Origin: Hahella chejuensis KCTC 2396
GTDB taxonomy: Bacteria > Pseudomonadota > Gammaproteobacteria > Pseudomonadales > Oleiphilaceae
Length of the DNA stretch: 64,000 bases
NCBI RefSeq assembly: GCF_000012985.1
Contig: NC_007645.1
Location: 3,564,501 to 3,628,500 of the forward strand
Direction of reading: 5' to 3'
The notes beneath the pieces are model-generated. The model made no database searches. It saw only the letters and a program-made list of their open reading frames with translations, and was not told where the DNA came from. Each line of letters opens with the position of its first letter. The first letter of the stretch is position 1. Below are positions 18,820 to 28,967 of this stretch, one piece after another. The position numbers were made by a program, and so were the translations under genes.

Positions 18820-20058
18820 TTACCCGTTCGCTGTCGCTTCAACTTCCAAGACGACTTTTGCTGCGGCAAGCGCTGACGCACGCTCCGTTTCTTCAGCGGT
18901 TTCTCCAACCGTCATCAGGTAGCCGGCGCGGTCATTACTGTCGTTCAGAGAGGTCACTGTGTCACCGATGCGGGGATAGACCTTTATCTCCCTGACGCCT
19001 TCCAGCAACCGAGCCTCATCCAGGCCGGAGATGCTTTTTAATACGCCATTTCCGGTGGTGATGAACTTGAGTAAAACCGCTTTGCTCCCTTCGGCATCAA
19101 TAAGATCAGCAACGTCAAACTCCCTGCCCAAAGCCGCCAGCAGGGTCGCTTTGGCGAGGTTAAATCCCGTTGCCGCGCGGACGAACCGGGCTTCTTCGCC
19201 GCCGCCGATTCTGGGCATGACTTCGATGATGCGGTACTGGTTTGCGTGGGAGGACGTAACGATCACCTGGGCGAAAAACGGCGCGGTATCGACGCCCATT
19301 TTTTGCAGCGCGGTTTCCATATCGGCTCTGAGTTGACCGAGAAATTCAACCGGAAGATCCGTCGGATATTGTTTGGTTAAAGCGACGCCGAATCCCGCTT
19401 CCGTCCGCGACGGACTGCCTCGATATGAGGCGATGAATGGAGCAATCTGACCGCGGTAGATAAAGCCACTCAGGCTGTATTCAACGCCTTCCACAAACTC
19501 CTGAATAATCGCCCGCGATTTCACGGAGGCGTTCAGGGCGGATTTAACCACCGATTTTAACTGCTCTGGATCAGCGGCGGCTCCCACGCCTTCCTGTCCC
19601 GTACCGTCAACCGGCTTGACCACCACGGGGTAACCCAAGGCTTCCGCCAGAGAGATGGCCTGTGCGTAGGACTCGACAAAATCATAGCGGGGAGCGGGTA
19701 AATCAGCGGCTCTCAACAGCGCAGCCATACGCAGTTTATCCAGAGGCAACGCGGCGGACGCCTCCGAAACATAAGTGCTGATTCCGCATTGGGCGGCGCA
19801 CTCCGCCATCAACTTGATCGAACGGTCGCTGCCGGCGGACACGATTCCGTCGAATGCATGTGTAGACGCGTACTCAATAATGCTTTTCTTATCATGGCGA
19901 TTAAAAGGAACACTCTGAATGCGCTCAGCAAGCTCCGGCTCAATTATCCCTTCCCTGTCATCCACCACAAACACCTCAAACCCCAACTTCACGCCTTCCT
20001 CGATCAATGGGAGCTGTATATGCCCTCCCCCAATCACCAGCACCCTGGCTTTCTTCAC
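18820..20058 (-). CDS. ATP-grasp ligase of unknown substrate
   Basis: A 412-residue ATP-grasp protein. The N-terminal Rossmann-like part starts VLVIGGGHIQLPLIEEG; the ATP-grasp core includes YPVVVKPVDGTGQEGV (ATP-binding Lys and glycine loop), IIQEFVEGVEYS and the metal-binding RIIEVMPRIGGGE. Family members join a carboxylate to an amine through an acyl phosphate. The start is GTG at 20058, preceded by AAGGAG at good spacing. It lies alone, convergent with the receptor gene. Its reaction cannot be predicted; an amino-acid or peptide ligase of secondary metabolism is one option. Fold call is firm. Confidence 0.85.
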   Translation of the reverse strand: MKKARVLVIGGGHIQLPLIEEGVKLGFEVFVVDDREGIIEPELAERIQSVPFNRHDKKSIIEYASTHAFDGIVSAGSDRSIKLMAECAAQCGISTYVSEASAALPLDKLRMAALLRAADLPAPRYDFVESYAQAISLAEALGYPVVVKPVDGTGQEGVGAAADPEQLKSVVKSALNASVKSRAIIQEFVEGVEYSLSGFIYRGQIAPFIASYRGSPSRTEAGFGVALTKQYPTDLPVEFLGQLRADMETALQKMGVDTAPFFAQVIVTSSHANQYRIIEVMPRIGGGEEARFVRAATGFNLAKATLLAALGREFDVADLIDAEGSKAVLLKFITTGNGVLKSISGLDEARLLEGVREIKVYPRIGDTVTSLNDSNDRAGYLMTVGETAEETERASALAAAKVVLEVEATANG

Positions 20059-20234
20059 GCAAAACTCCTTCTCTCACCACTCAGTCGGCGTTTCCCAGTG
20101 AAACAACCTCGAAAGTTCAGTATTAATGTGGCCTTCCATGGTGATTCCCAAGTGTTTGCAATACAAAGAATGCGCTTCGGTGAAAGTTGGCAAGAGTGTT
20201 GAGTAAAAGTATTAAATAAGAATATTAAATAAGA

Positions 20235-20347
20235 GTGTTGGATGGCGCTGCGCTTATCCAACCTACCGGGTTATAGAGTGTTCGTTATTTGTAGGTTGTT
20301 CGTTATTTGTAGGTTGGAAAAGCGCAGCGCCTTCCAACAACTGAGGT
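20235..20347. repeat. REP-like inverted repeat pair, copy 1
   Basis: Two arms in opposite orientation: TGTTGGATGGCGCTGCGCTT at the left and AAAAGCGCAGCGCCTTCCAA at the right are near reverse complements, and each arm is itself a small palindrome (TTGGAT..ATCCAA and TTGGAA..TTCCAA). The spacer holds a 20-bp tandem duplication containing GTTCGTTATTTGTAGG. The rest of the gap 20059-20466 shows nothing else I can name. A second copy lies at 22371-22463. Confidence 0.7.
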
Positions 20348-20466
20348 TAGTTCAGGCTACAGATGAAAGTCTCCGTGATGCAGCTTGATCGACAATGGCC
20401 TGGAAGCGGCGCCCTCACACTAGACTGCCTTGAGGCAGCTAGCGAAGGCGCACGTTTCCAGGACTC

Positions 20467-22161
20467 TCACGCCCCAAACCGGGCGGTGAGCGCGCTCAAC
20501 TCGTCCGCCAGGGCGGAGAGGTTTTCCGCTCTTTGCGCGACTTGCACGGCTCGTTCTGACGACTGTCCCGTCACTTCGTTAATGGATACGATATTTCTGT
20601 TGATTTCTTCCGCCACGGAGTGCTGTTCGCGGGCGGCGGCGGCGATTTGCGCGCTCATTTCACTAGCGACTTTGATCGCTTCCGACACTTGATTGATGGT
20701 TTCGGAGGTGCGTTGCGCATACTCCACCGACTGCGCGGTTTTACCGGACGCCTGCTCAATCACCGACACCATGGCCTGAGCGCCGGAATGCAGCCGCTCT
20801 ATCATGTGATGGATCTCTTCTGTGGACGCCTGGGTTTTCTGCGCGAGACTCCGTACTTCATCGGCGACCACGGCGAAACCACGCCCCTGTTCGCCGGCTC
20901 TGGCGGCCTCAATGGCGGCGTTCAGCGCCAGTAGATTGGTCTGCTCGGCGATGCCGCGAATCACGTCCAGCACAGCGCCAATGCTTTTGCTATCCTCGTT
21001 CAGTTTGTTCACGACTTCTTTGGCGTCCTGCATGCTCTCGGACACTTGCGCGATCGCCGCAGACGCCGCCTGAGTCACCTGCATACCCTGCTTGGCCGCT
21101 TCATCGGCGCTGGCGGACGCCGATGACGACTGCGATGCGTTTTCCGCCACATGATTCACCGTACTGGCCATTTGATTGACCGCCGCCGCCGCGGTTTCGG
21201 TCTGCCGTTGCTGTTGGTGAATGTCGTCGTTGCTGCGGTCGGTGATGTCCGACAACTCTTTGGCGGACGCCGCCACGTCGCGGGTTAAGGCGACTATCTT
21301 GGTGAAGGTCTGCGACAGCTCGTTAACGAAGCTGTTGAACGCGGTGGCGATACGGCTGATTTCATCATTGCCTTCCGCATCCAGCCTGCGCGTGAGATCG
21401 CTGCCGCCGCCGGATATTTCCTCCATCGCCACAGCGATACTATTGATGCGACGGTGGGCCAGCATTCGGTACAGGAAGGCGGTGAGCCCCAACACCGCAA
21501 GCAGGGCCAACGCCAATATAGCGGCTATTTTGGCCCCCAGCGCCTGTCCATTGGCCAGCGGTCCGTCAATGTTGATATCCACCTCCAAGACGCCTCTGAC
21601 ATCCCCCAGTTTCCAGTCGTTTTTGGGCGTATCCGCCCGGGTGTTGTGACAGGAGACACAGGCTTGCGCGACCATCTTATCCGCCACCGCGACGCGCACG
21701 ATAGACCCCAGTTTGGCGTCCTTATCCACCTGCGAAAACGTGGTGTCCGAATTTTTCGTCAGACTGGCCCAGGCGGCCTGCCCAAAGCTGTCCAGGCGCC
21801 TATCGGAGCGGTTGGGAAACGGAAAGGCGCTGTACAGTTTCAGCGTCATGCCCTTTTGCGAAAACTCTTTGCTCAAGTCGTGAATCATCGTCGCCGGCAA
21901 CGGGATAGCATCCTTCTCCTTATCATGGTCAAAAGACGCCTTCATGCTGGTATTCCCCAGCACCTTCTGCACGACATTCTTGGTGTAATAACCACGCAAC
22001 GTCTTGAACTGCTGCACAACCTGCTCCGCCGACGCGGTGGCCTCGCTGATCGCGTTGGCTTCAACCGCTTTGGGGATATAAATGTAGATTGCGATGACGG
22101 ACAAAGTGAAAACAACAATAACAGGAAGAGTGATTTTCCAGATGAGAGAGAGTCTGTTCAT
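20467..22161 (-). CDS. methyl-accepting chemotaxis protein with DUF3365/haem-type sensor
   Basis: A 564-residue transmembrane chemoreceptor. TM1 is at about 10-29 and TM2 about 203-225. The periplasmic domain between them matches the Tll0287/DUF3365 type and contains a c-type haem motif CVSCH (C168, C171, H172), suggesting sensing of redox state or a small gas. A HAMP domain (about 226-280) and a full cytoplasmic signalling domain with the hairpin tip [20 protein letters not shown] follow. The C-terminus ends LTARFGA, with no CheR-binding pentapeptide. The ATG at 22161, with GAGGAG upstream, is preferred over GTG at 22179. The gene stands alone between two REP-like elements. Confidence 0.92.
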   Translation of the reverse strand: MNRLSLIWKITLPVIVVFTLSVIAIYIYIPKAVEANAISEATASAEQVVQQFKTLRGYYTKNVVQKVLGNTSMKASFDHDKEKDAIPLPATMIHDLSKEFSQKGMTLKLYSAFPFPNRSDRRLDSFGQAAWASLTKNSDTTFSQVDKDAKLGSIVRVAVADKMVAQACVSCHNTRADTPKNDWKLGDVRGVLEVDINIDGPLANGQALGAKIAAILALALLAVLGLTAFLYRMLAHRRINSIAVAMEEISGGGSDLTRRLDAEGNDEISRIATAFNSFVNELSQTFTKIVALTRDVAASAKELSDITDRSNDDIHQQQRQTETAAAAVNQMASTVNHVAENASQSSSASASADEAAKQGMQVTQAASAAIAQVSESMQDAKEVVNKLNEDSKSIGAVLDVIRGIAEQTNLLALNAAIEAARAGEQGRGFAVVADEVRSLAQKTQASTEEIHHMIERLHSGAQAMVSVIEQASGKTAQSVEYAQRTSETINQVSEAIKVASEMSAQIAAAAREQHSVAEEINRNIVSINEVTGQSSERAVQVAQRAENLSALADELSALTARFGA

Positions 22162-22370
22162 ATCGCTGCTCCTCACCACAGGCAGGCCGGAAAACCCGAG
22201 AGTTTCCGGTAATGATTAAGGGATGAAAGCGGGCCTATATAACAAGTGTAGACCCATAACCGGTTAGGTTTGGCGTTTTATGGGTAAAAGTTGGTGACAG
22301 GTCTCTCTTGTGTTGTTTCCCAAGCGCTTCCTTGTCATATCCGGTCTTGGAGAAAGTGTGGAAGTAAAAA

Positions 22371-22463
22371 TGTTGGATGGCGCTACGCTTATCCAACCTA
22401 CGGTTTATAGATTGCTCGGTACTTGTAGGTTGGAAAAGCGCAGCGCCTTCCAACAACTGAGGT
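22371..22463. repeat. REP-like inverted repeat pair, copy 2
   Basis: Same two-armed element as at 20235-20347: the left arm differs by one base (GCTACGCTT for GCTGCGCTT), the right arm with the trailing CAACAACTGAGGT is identical, and the spacer is shorter and lacks the duplication. It ends 13 bp before a broken LysR-type fragment. Confidence 0.7.
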
Positions 22464-22476
22464 GGACATCAAATGA

Positions 22477-22581
22477 GACCAGAACATCAACTGGGGCCCA
22501 AGATGGCTCTACGAACAAGACCTGCAAGAAGGCAAACTAATCGAACTCTTCCCGTCATGGACTAGCCGCAGGAAGGACTAA
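22477..22581 (+). pseudogene. C-terminal remnant of a LysR-type transcriptional regulator
   Basis: Thirty-four codons and a TAA, with no start. The translation includes GPRWLYEQDLQEGKLIELFP, which matches the last strand and helix of the LysR effector-binding domain, where 'PxWL..x..L..G.L..L.P.W' is common. The frame is closed by a stop just upstream, so only the tail remains beside the REP-like element. Nothing recognisable lies in 22582-22756. Confidence 0.5.
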
Positions 22582-22756
22582 AACTTTGACAACAAACACA
22601 TCAGACATTCCTTGCGCGAGCCCTCTTCGCTGGTGTCATTGCCGCGCGCTCATAAGTAAAGACATTTTTAAAAGGCTACTGTAGGTTCAATCGTACTCGC
22701 TAATAGAGCACTTGAGTGAGCAATTGAAAATTTACATAGCTGGAATGCATGCTCAA

Positions 22757-24856
22757 CTATCCAATCTGAATAATACCTAGGTCCATATTCCTTATCGCTT
22801 CAAATACTTTTTTAACATCGAATCGACAACTCAATTCTTTATCCGCAAACTCTTGGGATAAGCATTCGGAAAACTTAAGCTCTTCAACAAATCGTTCATC
22901 CAAAATGGCCGGCAACTGCTCGAATGACTCTGCTAAAAAGCTGCGAATGCGTTGTATAAGATTGTCTCGGTCAATGACTCCGATAAACTCCACAGCCAAA
23001 TTATCACTTTTTACCTGATCGGATTCCGAAGAAAACAAATGAGAGGCCGTTGAATTAAAAAGTCTCCCGCCAAATGTCCACCAAGTTGCGTTATCTTTCG
23101 TGTAGGTAATAAGCGTCTTGCCATTTTCTACCCAATCAAACTCTTGCTTTAGGCTTTCAAGTAATGCCGCTGCGCGATTAGAGAGCCACGGGTCGATGTC
23201 ATCAGATGCCAACACGCGTTGAATCGATTGGCACATTTCAAATTGGAGCGGTTGCCCCATGCTCAACCACTGAGATCGCCCTTTGATGTCTGTCGGTTCA
23301 ACAAACGCCTTCTTCCTGGCCCAATCAATATATTTAGTTACCCAACTTTTCCCTCCAAGAGTTAAGCAGGCTGGACCATCCTCTTTTGTAGCAAACGTCA
23401 GCTGGTGAACTTCACCTAGTTCTTGTTTACCGTTGAATACTTTCACCATCGGCGGACTGGTGAAAACGGAAAATAGCTCGAGAAAATTCTTTTGCCCGAA
23501 TATTCGTTCACCGGAATCACCAATACCAATAATGCCGCTATCGGAGTGAAGTATTGAACGCTCTAACATATAGCTGACTAAGCTGGAACGGTCTGACACA
23601 GAAAACTGTGTAAAACCGGGCATACGACCAATCCATTTAGAAAGGTCTGCTTCGGCGATACCTTTCTCTTGCAGCACCAACGCCATAACCTGCTGACAAT
23701 AAATATGTAAAGGCAATGGTGGCGGCTCTATTGGTTCGACGTAACCTGCTTCCCAAAGCCGAAGCAACGCAATCGCTCTGAGAAATGCATCTTGTTTGGT
23801 TGCCAGGAACAAACAGTTTCTTGAGCTACCAGCTCGTCTTCCTGTACGCCCAATTCTCTGAAGAAATGAAGATACCGTAAATGGCGCATCAATCTGGATA
23901 ACCCGGTCGAGGTTACCAACGTCAATACCCAGTTCCAGTGTCGATGTTGCCACAATCACACAATCGCTGCCTTGAGCGAATGCTTCCTCTGCCATCCTGC
24001 GTTCATCCAAGCTTAAACAACTATGGGAAACATAAGTTGTTACACTTAAATTTCTCAATTCCACTGCCAATTCTTCGACACGTGAGCGACTGTCTACAAA
24101 CACCAGTCGCTTCTCACCTCGATGAAGTCGCGAGATGACGACCGCAGCATTCCGAACGGAGCCAACCCAATCTACCTGGATTTCGGGAACAACAGTATTT
24201 GGAGCTGGAGGGTTAATGACACTGCGTGGAGATGGACAGCTTCCAGCCAACCAGTCGCAGAGCGTCTCAGGGTTGCCCACAGTGGCGGAAAGACCAAGCC
24301 GCTGCAACTCGCGGCCAGTTAAATAACTCAAACGTTCCAGCACAGCTAGCAAATGCCAGCCTCGGTCGTCTCCAGCAAATGCATGTGCTTCATCGATAAT
24401 AACTGCACGCAATCCCTCAAAAAGATGTCGGTGATCCATCCGGTTGGAAACCAACATCACCTCGATAGATTCGGGAGTGGTTAATAGCAGATCAGGAGGG
24501 TCAGCCAGTATCTTATTTTTCACTGAGGTAGAAATGTCGCCATGCCAAACACCCACGCGGCGTCCAAGCAAGTGACCGTAATAACTAAGTCGTTCCTCAA
24601 GATTGTTTAAAAGCGCTTTAATTGGACAAATGTACAGAACACTGAGGCCCTGCCAATTTTCTGTAAGCATCCGCGAAAAAATAGGGAAGCTTGCCGCCTC
24701 TGTTTTTCCCCCTGCGGTGGGGGCCAACAAAATTGCGTGCTCTCCATTGAGGACAGGCTCAATGGTTGCTTCTTGTAAGGGGCGCAAGCCCGGCCATCCC
24801 AGGCTGTTGACTATGTGGTGCTGAATGGCAGGGTGAAGCCGGTCGAATCCAGTCAT
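22757..24856 (-). CDS. brxHI: BREX type 2 Lhr-like helicase BrxHI
   Basis: A 699-residue superfamily 2 helicase, last gene of the BREX operon. Motifs: Walker A APTAGGKTEA (motif I), TTPES, DEAH box VIIDEAHAF (motif II), LSATVGN (motif III), TSTLELGIDVG and QRIGRTGRRAG (motif VI), in two RecA-like domains, followed by an Lhr-like C-terminal region. The start overlaps the brxD stop by 4 bp. In type 2 BREX, BrxHI accompanies PglWXYZ and BrxD; its exact task is not settled in the family. Position and motifs make the call secure. Confidence 0.93.
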   Translation of the reverse strand: MTGFDRLHPAIQHHIVNSLGWPGLRPLQEATIEPVLNGEHAILLAPTAGGKTEAASFPIFSRMLTENWQGLSVLYICPIKALLNNLEERLSYYGHLLGRRVGVWHGDISTSVKNKILADPPDLLLTTPESIEVMLVSNRMDHRHLFEGLRAVIIDEAHAFAGDDRGWHLLAVLERLSYLTGRELQRLGLSATVGNPETLCDWLAGSCPSPRSVINPPAPNTVVPEIQVDWVGSVRNAAVVISRLHRGEKRLVFVDSRSRVEELAVELRNLSVTTYVSHSCLSLDERRMAEEAFAQGSDCVIVATSTLELGIDVGNLDRVIQIDAPFTVSSFLQRIGRTGRRAGSSRNCLFLATKQDAFLRAIALLRLWEAGYVEPIEPPPLPLHIYCQQVMALVLQEKGIAEADLSKWIGRMPGFTQFSVSDRSSLVSYMLERSILHSDSGIIGIGDSGERIFGQKNFLELFSVFTSPPMVKVFNGKQELGEVHQLTFATKEDGPACLTLGGKSWVTKYIDWARKKAFVEPTDIKGRSQWLSMGQPLQFEMCQSIQRVLASDDIDPWLSNRAAALLESLKQEFDWVENGKTLITYTKDNATWWTFGGRLFNSTASHLFSSESDQVKSDNLAVEFIGVIDRDNLIQRIRSFLAESFEQLPAILDERFVEELKFSECLSQEFADKELSCRFDVKKVFEAIRNMDLGIIQIG

Positions 24857-26172
24857 AGATCCAGCTCGATATCGTCCACACTTGAAGCAGACTTGGCTGC
24901 ACGCTCTACCGCGTTCAACTCCGTATCCGAAATCGTTAAAGCGTAGTGCTCTCTAGGGTTGAACTCATCATGTTGGTCAATTCTATCCAGCACGTCGCCG
25001 ACCAATTTCTTTAAGAAGATTCGAGGCGCAACGCCGATCTTTCCGCCCAGGTTTCCTGTCACCGCTTTGGCAAGATCTGCGATGTATGTGTCATCGGCCT
25101 TAGTATTGACTCGCTCGGGAGTATCACTGATATTCGCGTACAGATCCCTCACTTTCTGTCCCACTTCTTCAAGCGACGACAAATCAAAACCTTTTAATCG
25201 AATTTGCACCGCTCTTGGATTATCAAATCGACTGTCTGTGGAGAAATCTACGGCTAAACGTTGTGCCAGCGGCGCCAGTCTCTGTACACCCATCGGCCCA
25301 TCGAAAAAAGCAGGAGTACCGGTAATCAATAAGTACAACCCGGGGAATCGCCCACTATCAATTTCGTCCATCAACTGTCGCAAGGCGTTAAGGCTTTTAT
25401 CCCGTACATCGCCACGCATGCGTTGAAGCGTTTCAACTTCATCCAATACCAGTAATAAACCAGAATGACCGGAATCCTTTAATATCGTTAAAACGCCTTG
25501 TAGAAAGCTCAGTGCGCCAAAATGGTCAATATCGCCTTTAATTTCTGCATAACGCTTAATGGAGGCCGCAATGTTCGGTTGTCCCGCCATCCAAGCAAGT
25601 AAACCGTCCGCTATTTCTTCCCGTCCTTCCACGAGAGCCTTTCGATATGCTCTTAACGTTAATGCAAAAGCAGGCGCAGTTCTCACCACTTCGCCTAATC
25701 GCTTTTCCATAAGAGCATCCGTCGCACTCACCAAAGACTCGACATCATTCTCATCGACCTTTTCTTGCGATAGCACATCTTCTTCTAACGTGTAGAACCA
25801 GGATTCGACAATATTCCGAAAGGCGCCTGTTGAACTGTCCGGTGTTGTAAGTCGTTCCATCAAACGTCGATATACTGTTTCCAGCCGGTGGAGCGGTGTC
25901 TCTGTTTCTGATACTTGCACTTCTGCACAAGCAAACCCTAACCGATGAGCTTTTTCCCGCAGCCAGCGAGACGCGAAGGTTTTACCACTACCATACTCAC
26001 CACGCACAGCTTTAAAAACCGAACCGCCACCAGCGACTTTGTTTAATTCTTCTGATAGTGCCTTTTCAAGCGGATCTAGCCCGACTGCGAGCGCATCCAA
26101 ACCATATTGCGGCACCGTGCCGCGCCTTAAAGCGTCAATAATGTCTCGGCTTCTTTGCTTGCTAATCGTCAT
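24853..26172 (-). CDS. brxD: BREX type 2 ATPase BrxD
   Basis: A 439-residue AAA-type ATPase. Walker A is GEYGSGKT (about 58-65) and Walker B LLLVLDEVETLQRM; SGRFPGLYLLITGTPAFF follows as the sensor region. The protein matches the DUF2791-type BrxD family, paired with a BrxHI helicase in type 2 BREX. It overlaps both neighbours by 4 bp (with pglZ at 26169-26172 and brxHI at 24853-24856), so the three should be made together. Confidence 0.92.
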   Translation of the reverse strand: MTISKQRSRDIIDALRRGTVPQYGLDALAVGLDPLEKALSEELNKVAGGGSVFKAVRGEYGSGKTFASRWLREKAHRLGFACAEVQVSETETPLHRLETVYRRLMERLTTPDSSTGAFRNIVESWFYTLEEDVLSQEKVDENDVESLVSATDALMEKRLGEVVRTAPAFALTLRAYRKALVEGREEIADGLLAWMAGQPNIAASIKRYAEIKGDIDHFGALSFLQGVLTILKDSGHSGLLLVLDEVETLQRMRGDVRDKSLNALRQLMDEIDSGRFPGLYLLITGTPAFFDGPMGVQRLAPLAQRLAVDFSTDSRFDNPRAVQIRLKGFDLSSLEEVGQKVRDLYANISDTPERVNTKADDTYIADLAKAVTGNLGGKIGVAPRIFLKKLVGDVLDRIDQHDEFNPREHYALTISDTELNAVERAAKSASSVDDIELDL

Positions 26173-28967
26173 AATTCAAACTGTGTTTTTAGGGCTCGAA
26201 CATCAAGCATGATAGTTTGAGAATCTCGTTCGACTTTTAAAATGGGGTAGCCATCCACGTTCAAAATTCTTTGTGCGGCGGATAAAAATCCTCTCATGCG
26301 GAGCTCGGGCTTTTTGAGTTCTCTTACAACCACAGCTTGCATTATCTGCCCGCCATTGGCACTCAGCAGTGTCAAAAACTCTTTCAACTCCGATTTCGAT
26401 ATTGCCATCCGTCCTAAACGACTCTGTGCATCTTTATAAACTGCGGAATCGAATAACTGCTCGACCCAATCCTCACTAGTAATTTTTTTGGTTGCTTCTG
26501 GCTCGGCAAATAAATCGTCAATCCGTTCTTCTGTCGCTTTGCGTTTTGACGCTGTTTTTGTTTCCGCCTTCTTCTCTTCTTGTTTTATTTCTGGTGTAGG
26601 TGTTTCAGATACAACAGAAATTGTGTTAAGAGTCCACCAATCTGGCCGGTAGAGGGGGACTTCTTTCCAACCCGACAATTTGTTCTCTGCGCCAGAGTTT
26701 GAAAACACACCCAGTGGTATGGAGGCTTCTTGCAAACTGGCCCCACCGTGATACCCCATATTTTTGCTTTTGCTATAACGGACTTTCTCAGACCAAGGTA
26801 CAACTGCGGTATTGTCTTTACCGACCACGCGAATGCCTTTCGTAATCACTTCCTTCTCTCGTATCGCCTTGGTATCCGAGTGGTACCTTTCACCCGATTC
26901 TGTGCTCGATGAGTAATAAGTGGTCTCGTGCTCAAGAGTATGTCCGTGGTCACTGGTTACTATCACAACGCGCCCGGACTCACGAGCCGCCTCCAGAACT
27001 TGCTTTAATGGACGAATAGAATCCAACTGCCATTTAAACGCAACCTGAGAACTACTACTGAGCTGGTCGTCGACAGCATTGATAACCGCCGCCAATATCT
27101 TATGCTCCGTACCGGCAATGAGGGCTCTCACTTCTGAATTAAGTGATCCACTACCAGATTGCTGCAGATCCTGCTTATGAAACAGTTTTGGGGGGAATTT
27201 GGTGGAAGCTATACGCTTTAATAACGGGTGATTTGTAAAATTCTTTTTCTCTTCTTGCGCAAGTCCGCTCCCAAGTTCTCCCGATAAGAGCGCATACCGA
27301 CTCACCTGAGTAATGGAAGGCAGTGCAGATACCAGGCTTTGTGATTCACCTATGTCTTCACGCTGCAGCTCCACCCAATTGTGATTAGCGAAATCTTCAA
27401 TCAACTCGCGGTAAACGGCTTGGCTCATGCCATCTAGTACCAACAGCAAAACTGGCGACTGCTCGGCTATGGGAGCGACGATTTTTTCAAGGGCTTGTTC
27501 TACATACAACAGGCGACTGGGTAGTTGATCACCTTTGGCAATAGACTCTAACGAGGTTCCAAACTCAAAATTTTCAGCTTCGCGTCCATCGCCGATTTTC
27601 TCTGCTAAACGCTGGTACACCTGACTTAGCGCGTCTTCGGCATCGCCAAACCAAATTTGGGTTCTTGCCCAATCCACAAAACCACCATGATCCATATATC
27701 GCTTTAGCAGCTGAGAGCAATTCGTGTTCTTTTCTAAAGCCTTTTGCGTGGTTTCTTGAGAGTCAAGTAGCCAATGGACAAGGCGCAACGCCATTTTTGC
27801 CCGTTCTATTTGATCTCTTTGGCCTGGTAACGCACCTAGTACGTGCAATTCCAGTTCTCTAAAAGCTAACTGTGCGGGTTGTGTATCGCCTTTCTTTATG
27901 GCTTGTTCAAGCGCTTTGCCAAAGGTGATCAAACGTAAGCGAAAGCCGGCTGGCAATACGTTTGAGCAAATGGCTCCATCACTCGCATCAACGCTTGCTA
28001 ATAATTGCTCTGCTTTGGTGATTGAGTTTTTAACCTTTTGATACCCGTCGGGCTCGCTAACGATCAGATCCTTCACAAACAGCGCAGCCTTTTCTCCAAA
28101 CTTCGCCAGAGAATCAGTATTGCAAGCTATCCCGTTCAGTTGTCGCTCTTTCAGTTTAATGTTCGCAGCGAACTGTTGCTCGTAACTCAGCGCACCTTCC
28201 TTGACGGCATCCGGGTGATAAATTACCGAGCAAACCAAACCTATCGCGAGCAGATCCTCAACGGGTTGACGGACTATCAACTGCCCAACCACTGGCGCTA
28301 AGCCATTCAATGTAATGCTCAGCCAATCAGCTATGGATTCCTGCATCTCAGCAGGTAGCGCGTTGCTGGGTTGGTGTTTTGATGCGTTAGAAATGGACCA
28401 GCGAAATAGACTGGAGAGATCACTGTGCTGTTGATTAAAGCCGAGATAGCCCACCGCTAAAGCTTGCCAGGCGGTCTCCTGATCCAACACTTCACCAAAA
28501 TGAACGCTTTTTTCGTAACGGTCGTAGCGGCTCAATAAGGCCTCGGCCATCCATTTACCGTAGCGCTTGGGTAGACGTGGATCAATGGACTGAACGCGGG
28601 TTAGTTGCTCCAGGGTTCTCCAAGGGCTTATACGCTGAGGCTCGTTACGCCACAGCCTAGCCAATACATCTTGCGCGAGGTCAGTTACTCCAAAAGGAGC
28701 CACCAGGACTAAACAGTTATTACCGTCGTGCTCCACTAATGCCTCACGCATGGCCAACTCGGAGACGCAATAAACCAGTTTTATCGACGTGTCCTCCAGG
28801 CGGCCTGTATATTCAGTCGGTACTAATGTATCTGTCCAGAAAATTGCAATTCTGTCCGCATTGGGGGCCCTGCGTAAAACCGCCTGAATTTGCGTCAACA
28901 GCGGAGAAGGCAGTTTCGATAAGTCTGCCTCATTCTTACTTAACTCAACTTTCGTTGAATAATTCAT
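26169..28967 (-). CDS. pglZ: BREX phosphatase-fold protein PglZ
   Basis: A 932-residue protein with the alkaline-phosphatase-superfamily core of PglZ. Metal-site motifs are visible: LLLVLDGMS (D512) and IVTSDHGHTLEH (D673, H674, H676). The N-terminal half is helical and typical of the type 2 form; a Lys/Glu-rich linker lies near 800-840 (KQEEKKAETKTASKRK). PglZ is the signature protein of BREX and is needed for protection. The ATG overlaps the pglY stop (ATGA). Confidence 0.94.
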   Translation of the reverse strand: MNYSTKVELSKNEADLSKLPSPLLTQIQAVLRRAPNADRIAIFWTDTLVPTEYTGRLEDTSIKLVYCVSELAMREALVEHDGNNCLVLVAPFGVTDLAQDVLARLWRNEPQRISPWRTLEQLTRVQSIDPRLPKRYGKWMAEALLSRYDRYEKSVHFGEVLDQETAWQALAVGYLGFNQQHSDLSSLFRWSISNASKHQPSNALPAEMQESIADWLSITLNGLAPVVGQLIVRQPVEDLLAIGLVCSVIYHPDAVKEGALSYEQQFAANIKLKERQLNGIACNTDSLAKFGEKAALFVKDLIVSEPDGYQKVKNSITKAEQLLASVDASDGAICSNVLPAGFRLRLITFGKALEQAIKKGDTQPAQLAFRELELHVLGALPGQRDQIERAKMALRLVHWLLDSQETTQKALEKNTNCSQLLKRYMDHGGFVDWARTQIWFGDAEDALSQVYQRLAEKIGDGREAENFEFGTSLESIAKGDQLPSRLLYVEQALEKIVAPIAEQSPVLLLVLDGMSQAVYRELIEDFANHNWVELQREDIGESQSLVSALPSITQVSRYALLSGELGSGLAQEEKKNFTNHPLLKRIASTKFPPKLFHKQDLQQSGSGSLNSEVRALIAGTEHKILAAVINAVDDQLSSSSQVAFKWQLDSIRPLKQVLEAARESGRVVIVTSDHGHTLEHETTYYSSSTESGERYHSDTKAIREKEVITKGIRVVGKDNTAVVPWSEKVRYSKSKNMGYHGGASLQEASIPLGVFSNSGAENKLSGWKEVPLYRPDWWTLNTISVVSETPTPEIKQEEKKAETKTASKRKATEERIDDLFAEPEATKKITSEDWVEQLFDSAVYKDAQSRLGRMAISKSELKEFLTLLSANGGQIMQAVVVRELKKPELRMRGFLSAAQRILNVDGYPILKVERDSQTIMLDVRALKTQFEL

